Origin: an uncultured Prevotella sp.
GTDB taxonomy: Bacteria > Bacteroidota > Bacteroidia > Bacteroidales > Bacteroidaceae
Reading direction: 5' to 3'
Length of the DNA stretch: 64,000 bases
Assembly: GCA_900554545.1 (NCBI GenBank)
Contig: USHW01000004.1
Location: 23,317-87,316 of the forward strand
Part shown: positions 34,376 through 42,200 of the stretch, piece after piece
Numbering within the stretch: position 1 is the first letter of the stretch
Layout: each line of letters begins with the position of its first letter
Made by a program: the position numbers and the translations under genes
Notes under the pieces: model-generated
Seen by the model: only the letters and a program-made list of their open reading frames with translations
What the model was told of the DNA's origin: nothing
The model's database searches: none

Positions 34376-35233
34376 TCAGAACACCGGCAGTGATGCCAGC
34401 TGGCGGGCGAGCGTCTGCGCTATCCGTTGCTGCCCTTTGGTGCTGGGGTGCAGCAGGTCGGTGTGCTTGTCGTGGAAGTAATGTTGCTGTGCGGCCACCA
34501 TGGGGTTGAGTCCGCTGACGGAGTAGAGGTCAATCACGGGCACTCCCCACACGTTGCCGGCCTCTTTCACGGCATCGACGTATGTGCTGAAATACTCTCC
34601 GCAAAGGTTCTGCCAGCTTTCGTCAGGCTGTATGTTGGTGTCGCTGAAAGTCGCATAGGCGCGGTGTATGGGCGTAAGGAGCACAATCTGCTTGTCGGGG
34701 AAATACGTCTTGAGTTTTATCAGGGCAATGTTTATACGCCCTTTCATTGTGGACTGGTCTATTGACGGTATGCGGCGTTTGCGTGTGTACGTCTTCTTCG
34801 CTCCGTGAACGGCGGCTGTCACGGTGTCTTCACGTTCGTCATACCACCGCCCAAGGGGCACTCCTGCGTTGAAGTCGTTGGTGCCGATGAACACTATTAC
34901 GGCGTCAACGCTGTCGCCATGTTCCTTATACAGCAGGTCGGCTTGACGCGGAACGTCGTCCCACTGGCGTCCGCTCTTGCCGTAGACGTAAGGCTTTATG
35001 GCGAGCGTCTGGCTCAGGTAGTGCCAGTATTTGTAAGGAATGTCTTGCTTGTTGTTCGCCGGGTCGGTCATGGAATCGCCGATAAAGCCCACGCGTTTGC
35101 CGTACCACGGATGACAGGTAAGCCGTTCTTCCGTGTTTACGGGGCAGTTGCCTGCCTGCTGCTGAGCCTGTTGCGCGGCAATGTTTGCGCTTGCCGCGAT
35201 GGCAAGCGACAGCAGAAAACATCTTGTTTTCAT
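34376..35233 (-). CDS. Secreted SGNH/GDSL hydrolase
   Basis: 285 residues with signal peptide ending near AANIAAQ. The four SGNH blocks are present: I GFIGDSMTDP (Ser nucleophile, about residue 52); II VYGKSGRQWD (Gly); III VFIGTNDFNAG (Asn, about 117); V DLLHPSTKGQ (Asp/His, about 262). These enzymes are esterases or acetylesterases acting on carbohydrates or glycans; the substrate is unknown here, although a pectinesterase is encoded elsewhere in the window. Lies 22 bp from the 3' end of cysK. Confidence 0.88.
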   Translation of the reverse strand: MKTRCFLLSLAIAASANIAAQQAQQQAGNCPVNTEERLTCHPWYGKRVGFIGDSMTDPANNKQDIPYKYWHYLSQTLAIKPYVYGKSGRQWDDVPRQADLLYKEHGDSVDAVIVFIGTNDFNAGVPLGRWYDEREDTVTAAVHGAKKTYTRKRRIPSIDQSTMKGRINIALIKLKTYFPDKQIVLLTPIHRAYATFSDTNIQPDESWQNLCGEYFSTYVDAVKEAGNVWGVPVIDLYSVSGLNPMVAAQQHYFHDKHTDLLHPSTKGQQRIAQTLARQLASLPVF

Positions 35234-35255
35234 TACTCTCTTGTTTTGATTTGTT

Positions 35256-36179
35256 TTATTTGAAAAGCTGTGTAGACAGATACCGTTCGCCGGTATCGGG
35301 CAGCAGGGTGACTATGCGCTTGCCTCTGTTGTCGCTGTTCATGGCCGCTTTCACCGCCGCTGCTACCGCCGCACCCGACGATATGCCCACTAATAGCCCC
35401 TCGGTGGATGCCACGAGGCGTGCCGTCTGCATGGCTTCGTCGTCTGTAACGGTAATGATGCCGTCAACAACGGTGGCGTCATAGTTGTCGGGAATGAAGT
35501 TCGCGCCTATTCCCTGGATTACGTGTGGCCCGGCAACGCCCTTTGACAGCAGCGGAGATGATGCCGGTTCAACGGCCATAACCTTTATGTTCGGGTTGTA
35601 TTCTTTCAGTCTGCGGCCTGTGCCTGACACCGTTCCGCCTGTTCCTACACATGCTATGAACATGTCAATCCGGCCTTCAGTCTGTTCAAGTATTTCCTTG
35701 CCGGTAGTCAGGTAGTGGCAGCGTGGGTTGGCAGGGTTGCTGAACTGGCCGAGTATTACAGAGCCTTCAATCTCACGGTGCAGCCTTTCCGCCTCGCTTA
35801 CGGCGGCTGCCATGCCTCCCGATGCAGGCGTAAGGCGCACTTCCGCGCCGTATGCCGCCACGAGTTTGCGCCTCTCTATGCTCATTGTTTCGGGCATTGT
35901 GAGAATTAGCCGGTAGCCTTTTATGGCGCAAATCATTGCCAGTCCGATGCCGGTGTTTCCGCTGGTAGGCTCTATTACGGTTGCTCCGGGCTTTAGCCTG
36001 CCGCTTTGTTCGGCGTCCTCAATCATCGAAAGGGCAACCCTGTCCTTGACGCTTCCGCCGGGATTGAGCATTTCCACTTTTGCCATTATCGGCGTTTCGA
36101 TGCCGTAATGGTGCGACAACCGCCGCAATTCCATTATGGGTGTGTTGCCGATTAGCCGTAAAACATTGTCGGAAAACAT
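35256..36179 (-). CDS. cysK: Cysteine synthase A (O-acetylserine sulfhydrylase)
   Basis: 307 residues, standard length. PLP lysine in NPGGSVKDRVALSMI (about residues 41-55), the TSGNTGIGLAMI block (about 74), and the CGTGGTVSGTGRRLKEY glycine-rich phosphate cup (about 176). It makes cysteine from O-acetylserine and sulfide in the cytoplasm. Five bp separate it from ispH upstream on the same strand, so they share an operon. Typical K/E residues are intact. Confidence 0.95.
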   Translation of the reverse strand: MFSDNVLRLIGNTPIMELRRLSHHYGIETPIMAKVEMLNPGGSVKDRVALSMIEDAEQSGRLKPGATVIEPTSGNTGIGLAMICAIKGYRLILTMPETMSIERRKLVAAYGAEVRLTPASGGMAAAVSEAERLHREIEGSVILGQFSNPANPRCHYLTTGKEILEQTEGRIDMFIACVGTGGTVSGTGRRLKEYNPNIKVMAVEPASSPLLSKGVAGPHVIQGIGANFIPDNYDATVVDGIITVTDDEAMQTARLVASTEGLLVGISSGAAVAAAVKAAMNSDNRGKRIVTLLPDTGERYLSTQLFK

Positions 36180-36184
36180 GGTTT

Positions 36185-37069
36185 TTACTGTTTGGTTTGT
36201 TTACGGACGATGGTGTTCCCACCTTTTATTATTTCGTCCCTGCACTGTTCCATGAGCCATTTCGGCGTGCTTGTGGCTCCGCATATACCGACGGTCTCTA
36301 CACCGGCAAGCCATTCCGGATTGATTTCGGCAGGCTCTTCAATGAGATGGCTGTTAGGGTTTACGCGGCTGCATTCGGCAAACAGCACGCGGCCGTTGCT
36401 GCTTTTGCGGCCGCAGACGAACAGGATGAGGTCATGGCGCATGGCGAACGCGCTGATGGCCGGCATGCGGTTGGCTACTTGGCGGCATATCGTGTCGAAG
36501 CTTCTGAACGTTGCTCCTGGCGCCATGTGCATTTGGATGTAGTCGGTTATGCGGTGAAACTCGTCGAGAGACTTCGTCGTCTGCGAATAAAGGTATATGT
36601 CCCGGGTGAAGTCGAGCTGCTTTACGTCGTCCAGGTCGGCCACGACGACGGCGCGTCCGGCGGTCTGTCCCACGAGGCCGAGCACCTCGGCGTGGCCCGG
36701 TTTGCCGAAGATTACTATCTGTGCGTCGTTGTTTTCGTCGTGCTTCCGCTTTATCCTGCGCTGCAGTTGGAGCACGACGGGGCACGTGGCGTCTATGATT
36801 TCGATGTTGTTCCGCTTCGCCAGCTCGTATGTTTCGGGCGGTTCGCCGTGGGCGCGGAGCAGCACTTTCACGCCGTTCAGCCGCTTCATGTCGTCGTGGT
36901 TGATGGTTATCAGCCCCATTTGCCTAAGCCGTTCGCACTCCATTCCGTTGTGTACGATGTCGCCGAGGCAGTAAAGCGTCTTTCCTGCGGCCAGCTCTTC
37001 TTCGGCCTTACGTATCGCCGTAGTCACTCCGAAGCAAAATCCGCTGCCGCTGTCAATCTCGATTTGCAT
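36185..37069 (-). CDS. ispH: 4-hydroxy-3-methylbut-2-enyl diphosphate reductase
   Basis: 294 residues. The last step of the MEP isoprenoid pathway, reducing HMBPP to IPP and DMAPP with a [4Fe-4S] cluster. Cluster Cys motifs are present: SGFCFGVTTAIRKAE (residue 12 region), IDATCPVV (about 95) and GICGATSTP (about 257). Together with dxs in the same window, two of the MEP enzymes are encoded. It lies between meaB (21 bp upstream) and cysK (5 bp downstream) in one operon. Confidence 0.94.
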   Translation of the reverse strand: MQIEIDSGSGFCFGVTTAIRKAEEELAAGKTLYCLGDIVHNGMECERLRQMGLITINHDDMKRLNGVKVLLRAHGEPPETYELAKRNNIEIIDATCPVVLQLQRRIKRKHDENNDAQIVIFGKPGHAEVLGLVGQTAGRAVVVADLDDVKQLDFTRDIYLYSQTTKSLDEFHRITDYIQMHMAPGATFRSFDTICRQVANRMPAISAFAMRHDLILFVCGRKSSNGRVLFAECSRVNPNSHLIEEPAEINPEWLAGVETVGICGATSTPKWLMEQCRDEIIKGGNTIVRKQTKQ

Positions 37070-37090
37070 TGTGAGTGTTTTGTTTTTCCG

Positions 37091-38200
37091 TTATGACTGA
37101 CTTGACTCTTTGGCGTTGAAATAGCTTTCCAACAGCTCGTTTGCTGCTGCGAAGCTTGTGCGGCGGCCGTCCAATACCGAGCGTTCGGCTGCCTGCAACC
37201 GTTCCTGTATTGACGGATTGTTGTAGAAATGACCGCGAAGTTGCTCGTTGATGGTTTCGTACATCCAGTATTTGCTTTGCTCGTTGCGCCGGTAATCGAA
37301 GTATCCGTTGCCCTTGACAAAGGTGAAATACTCATACACCATGTCCCATATCTCCTTTATTCCGGTGCCGTAAAAGCCGCTGTAACACAACACCTTGGGT
37401 TGCCATCCGCTGTCAGACGGCGGAAAGAAGTGCAGCGCATTGCGGAAGTTTCGTGCCGCCAAGTGGCATTTGTCGACGTTTTCGCCGTCGCATTTGTTGA
37501 TTATTATGCCGTCGGATATTTCCATGATGCCGCGCTTTATGCCCTGAAGTTCGTCGCCGGTGCCGGCAAGCTGGATGAGCAGGAAGAAGTCAACCATCGA
37601 GTGGCAGGCCGTCTCGCTCTGTCCGACACCTACCGTCTCGACGAAAATCTTGTCGTAACCGGCGGCCTCACAGAGTATTATAGTCTCCCTCGTCTTGCGC
37701 GCTACGCCGCCCAATGAGCCTGCGGTAGGGCTGGGACGGATGAACGCATCTTCCCTGACCGACAGCTTTTCCATGCGCGTCTTGTCGCCGAGGATGCTGC
37801 CTTTTGAGCGTTCCGAACTCGGGTCGATTGCCAAAACGGCGAGCTTTCCGCCTGTACGGTCGAGCACGTGGAGGCCGAACTGGTCGATGGATGTGCTCTT
37901 GCCTGCTCCCGGTACGCCGCTTATGCCTATGCGGATGGAGTTCCCGCTGTGCGGAAGACACTTCTCTATGACTTCCTGCGCCTTTGCGTAATGGTCGGGG
38001 TTCACGCTTTCAATCAGCGTCACCGCCTGGCTAAGCACCGTCACGTTGCCCTTCAGGATGCCTTCAACGATTTCCCCTACCGTCATCTCACGCCGCTTGT
38101 AGCGTCCGCGGTTGAGGTAAGGATTCACGGTTGAGGGCTGTTCCACGCCGGCGTTTACCGTCAGCCCCTTGTATTCTTTGCTGTTTTCGGGATGTTCCAT
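37091..38200 (-). CDS. meaB: Methylmalonyl-CoA mutase-associated GTPase MeaB
   Basis: 369 residues. P-loop GVPGAGKST (about residues 98-106), DRTGGKLAVLAIDPSSERSKG (switch/Asp region, quoted in part), VETVGVGQSE (G3-like, about 190), and NKCDGENVD (guanine specificity, about 236). MeaB guards and reactivates adenosylcobalamin-dependent methylmalonyl-CoA mutase used in succinate/propionate metabolism. The mutase itself is not in the window. It is the first gene of the meaB-ispH-cysK cluster and lies 16 bp from the DUF1573 gene on the same strand, so the operon may start upstream. Confidence 0.92.
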   Translation of the reverse strand: MEHPENSKEYKGLTVNAGVEQPSTVNPYLNRGRYKRREMTVGEIVEGILKGNVTVLSQAVTLIESVNPDHYAKAQEVIEKCLPHSGNSIRIGISGVPGAGKSTSIDQFGLHVLDRTGGKLAVLAIDPSSERSKGSILGDKTRMEKLSVREDAFIRPSPTAGSLGGVARKTRETIILCEAAGYDKIFVETVGVGQSETACHSMVDFFLLIQLAGTGDELQGIKRGIMEISDGIIINKCDGENVDKCHLAARNFRNALHFFPPSDSGWQPKVLCYSGFYGTGIKEIWDMVYEYFTFVKGNGYFDYRRNEQSKYWMYETINEQLRGHFYNNPSIQERLQAAERSVLDGRRTSFAAANELLESYFNAKESSQS

Positions 38201-38216
38201 GTTCGTGTCTTTTTTG

Positions 38217-39281
38217 TCATTGTTTGACGTTTACGTGTATCACCACTTTCGACTTGTTGGGGTCGTTGGTTATCATCAGTACGCGAGGCTTGCTCCTTGC
38301 GTTTTTAAGGAGCTTGCGGTAAGCCGTTATTTTAATCTTGGCCGACTCTCCGGGGTCGAGCCTTGACTTGTTCAGGCGCACCTTCAAGCCTGTTGTGAAC
38401 ATCTGCATCGAGCTTATTGTTAGCCTGCTGCGTCCCTGGTTTTCTATCGTTATAATGCCGCTCTTGTGGTCTTTGCCCTCGAAAGAGCCGAGGTCGAGCG
38501 TTTCGGTTGACAGTTTCATCACCGGCGCGTTGAGCCTCTGCGTCTCAGACATGTTCCTGAATTCAGGCAGGAGTACGGCCGAAATGGAGATTTCCTTGTC
38601 GTCGCTCACCTTGTCGCCGGGGAACATTCCGAGGTAGACTGACGATTGTGTCAGGCCGTAGCTGCGCAGTTTCATTGAGTTGAGTGTGAACGTTGCCACT
38701 CCTGTACGGCCCGGAGCGATGGTTTCGGGCGAAACCGTTGCGCTGATGTAATTGGGCAGGTGCATCACCACGGGAGTTACACTCTCGCTGCCGCTGTTGA
38801 TGATGTGGATTTTCTCGACCGGCGTTTCGCCGAGGTTTACGTCGTCAAACTCAATGTTGTTCTTGTCTGTGCGGACGCTGCCAAGCGTATAGTCATAGAC
38901 GCCCGAATAGTCGGCAAGATGGTCAACCACCACTCCTTTCATCGTAAGGTAGAACGGCCTGTCCGACGCGTTGCTGTAAATCGCCGCCTCTTTGTAGAAG
39001 TGTCCCATCTGCCGGGCGTCGAACGTCACCTCGACGGTGAAGTTGTCGCCCTTGGCTATGGTGCCTTTCGGATATTCGGCAACCACGCAGTCGCAGCTGG
39101 TCCGCACCGTGTCGATTGTCAGTTCGCTGCCTTTGTTGCGCAGTTCGAACTTCACAGTGACGGGCGTTTCGTACATCACGCTGCCGCAGTCGATTACTTC
39201 CTGCTTCGCCGAGATGCGTTGTGCCGACACACCCAATGATACAAAAGCCAGAAGAACGGCCGATATTGCTTTTTTGTTCAT
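38217..39281 (-). CDS. DUF1573-type periplasmic protein
   Basis: 354 residues with a signal peptide ending near LGVSAQ. The N-terminal DUF1573-like unit is evident (IDCGSVMYETPVTVKFELRN then TVRTSCDCVVAEYP, residues 32-72 quoted in part), followed by two further Ig-like repeats with the same pattern. A role for DUF1573 proteins is not known; in Bacteroidota they accompany secretion or envelope loci. It follows the alpha-2-macroglobulin gene after 18 bp, so the two are co-transcribed, and it precedes meaB by 16 bp. Confidence 0.8.
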   Translation of the reverse strand: MNKKAISAVLLAFVSLGVSAQRISAKQEVIDCGSVMYETPVTVKFELRNKGSELTIDTVRTSCDCVVAEYPKGTIAKGDNFTVEVTFDARQMGHFYKEAAIYSNASDRPFYLTMKGVVVDHLADYSGVYDYTLGSVRTDKNNIEFDDVNLGETPVEKIHIINSGSESVTPVVMHLPNYISATVSPETIAPGRTGVATFTLNSMKLRSYGLTQSSVYLGMFPGDKVSDDKEISISAVLLPEFRNMSETQRLNAPVMKLSTETLDLGSFEGKDHKSGIITIENQGRSRLTISSMQMFTTGLKVRLNKSRLDPGESAKIKITAYRKLLKNARSKPRVLMITNDPNKSKVVIHVNVKQ

Positions 39282-39299
39282 TGTTTCCCTTGTCTTGTT

Positions 39300-42200
39300 T
39301 TATTTAATTTCAACCGACTGTGAAGCCGCCCTTGCCGAGTATTCCGGCGCGTAAGCGCATGAAGCGGTGCATGTTCCGGTCTCATAGCGGCCTGCGCGGT
39401 CGATGTAGTATTCAGTTTCTATCACGTGCGTGCCTTTGCTCATGCGGTCGTAATAATAATATGTGGCGTTGTCCTTCGGTGCGCAGTAGTAGCCGCGGCG
39501 GTATCCGCTGAGCTGGCCTACGGGTTCCATGCAGGCCGCGCGCTTGTCTTTCACTTGCACGTAGTCATAGTCGCGGTCGGCATTTATGGTGATGCGCACG
39601 GTCACGCGGTCGCCCACTTTCAGGTTGGTTGCAGGCCGTCCGTTTTCGTCGAGGATTTCCCTCGTCACGCGAAAGGCGGCATTTGAGCTTTCAATTGATG
39701 ACGTTTTGCACAGCGATTGACCGTATATTGCGCCCCAAGAGGTGCCCTTTGATAACTTGTTGGCTGTGAAGGTGTTACCGCCCTCATAATCGGTTGTTGT
39801 CTTGACGTAGCCCAAACCGGCTGTGGCCTGCGGCAGGTCGAGCTTCTTGCCGTCAACGGAGAGCGTCGTTTCTTCCTTGCCGTCAAGCTCCGTCATGTTT
39901 CCGTCGAGGAATGCGTAGACGGCATTCACGTTGTTGAACGGCGTGTCCCATGCCTGAACGCGCTTCTGCATGAGCAGCCAGCGCCTCATTTCTTCAATGC
40001 TTTTGGCGTAGCCCTGCTCGTCGACAAGCTTCATTGCTTCAATCGCTGCGACCTGTGTCGGTATGCGGTAGTCGAACCAGCTGTAGCCTGAACGCGGAGA
40101 GTCGTAGTAGCGTCCCATCTCTTCCGTAGCCACGGTGTACTCGTCAAGGCTCTTGATGTATTCGCCTGCGCGCTGCGTTTCGCCGTGTTTCGCCAGCACG
40201 ACAGCCATCAGTGCCTTGTAATACAGGTTCAAAACGGCATTGTTCTCCTTCAGGCTTTCAAGTATATAGTTGGCTGCCTCTTTCTCTTTGGCTGAAAGTT
40301 GTCTGCCGTTCAGTGCGCAGATGTACAGGTAGTGAACGCTGTTGTCAACGAATACTATGGGCGTTGCGTCCTTGTCCTTGCGCTCCTTCAGCTCCTCGTA
40401 TTCCTCAACCAGCTTGTTGCCGAGGAACTTCATCGCGTGGTTTATCATGTCCTGCGTGTCCGCCTGCTTGCCGGTCATCTTGTCTAAGCGCACAAGTGTT
40501 TCGGTTACTGCTGCCGTGAGGGTTACCGAACCGTAGCGCATCCCCGGCCACCAGCACCACGAACCGTCCTCCTTACTTTGCAGTTTGCTTAGCTTTTCGA
40601 GCGTGGTCGAGAGGTTGTTGGCCAGCGTAGAGCTGTCAAAATAGTTCGCCAGCATCTGCTTCTGGTCGCTTTCGCGTTCGGCATCAGCCACCCAAGGCGT
40701 CTCGTCGAGCACGATGTCTTTAAGCTCCTGGTTCTTTTCAAGGTTGCTCTTCAGGCTCTCCTGTCCGGCCTCGCGCTTCCACTGCTCGAATACGGAGCGT
40801 ATTCTCGGCGACTGCTTCATCAGGTATGCGCTTATGCTGTTGGCATAATAAGCTACGGCAAGGCTTATGGCGTTGTCCTCGCGTGCGTTGTTTATATAAG
40901 GTAATGCCTGTATTGTGAGCCAAGCCGGATTGTTGGTGTACTCTACAGTCAGCTTTTCGTCGCTTCCGCCGTCGGGGAACAGTTGCTTCAGGTCAATGGT
41001 CTTTACGCCCGGTCCGTGCTGAGTGAAGGGCACGGTGTTGGTTACAAGCTCCGCGTCGGGCAGTATCGGCAGGTAATGTTGCTCTCCGTCGCTGAAGTCT
41101 TTGCCTTCGGCGAAGATGCGGCAGACGAGCAGTGTGTGGCTGTTGTCGGGATTGTAGCTGAACGATACGTTGCCAGTCGAGTCGGCGGCAACCTCGAATT
41201 TCTGTTTAAGTTCCAATACAACCTTCTCCGTTTCGGGGTCAACCATCTGCATGATGGCCGTTCCCTTCACTGCGTTTTCAGACGTGTTGAATATCCGTGC
41301 GGCAATGGTTGCACGGTCGCCGACGCGTACAAAGCGCGGCATGTTTGGCTGAACCATGACTTTCTTTGATGCAACGGCCTTGCCGTAGACCATTCCGTTG
41401 TTCATGTCCTTGTCGTGTGCAAGCCCCATGAAGCGCCATGTCGTCACGCTCTCGGGCAGGGTGAACTTCACCGAAACGTTGCCCGCGCTGTCCGTCTGGA
41501 GGGCAGGATAGAAGAAAGCGGTCTCGTTTAGGTTCTCGCGCAGCTGCACTCCGGCATCCGGATTACCTTCGGCTTCACTACTTGCAGCGTCGCTTTTCAT
41601 TATGCTTCCACCCAATTCATCATTACCTTGAACATCATAAGCTCCGATGGTAGTCTTCGAGCTTGCCGCGTCTTTCTTCATCGTGGGCGCAACGTTATAG
41701 TCAACCGATGCGCCTTTTACAGGCATTCTAAGTTTTATTGACCTTGTCGAGCCGTAGGAAACCTCTTCAACTGTCGCAAAAACATTTCCGCTTGTGCTGT
41801 AATATTCAGGCTCGATGGCGATGTAACCGAAGTCAAGCTGCGGCACATTGGCAAGCTTCAAGTCCATGCTGCTGTAGAGATTGGCCTGCCGGTAATATGG
41901 AGTTGACCAATGTGTGTAGGGCAATGAGATTGACATATATGACGGGAACGACCATGAGAACGGTGCCAGCTGCTCGAGAGAGTAGTCGTACATAGTTGCC
42001 AGCAGCTGTGCGTCGGCCGGTGTTCCGTCAGGTTTCGTTACGTTTAGAGTCCACTCTTCCTGTTGTCCCGGGGTCAGACGGTCGCGGAAAGTGCCCCATT
42101 TCACTATGAGACGCTTGTCGGGCAGAGGCTTGCGTATGCTTTCGTTGTGCATGTAAGCCTGGCCGTTTTTCACCCAAACGAGGTTGATGCGCAGGCCGTT

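Noticed and set aside
36080..37096. Plus-strand frame opposite ispH
   Set aside because: Mirror of the ispH coding strand without motifs.
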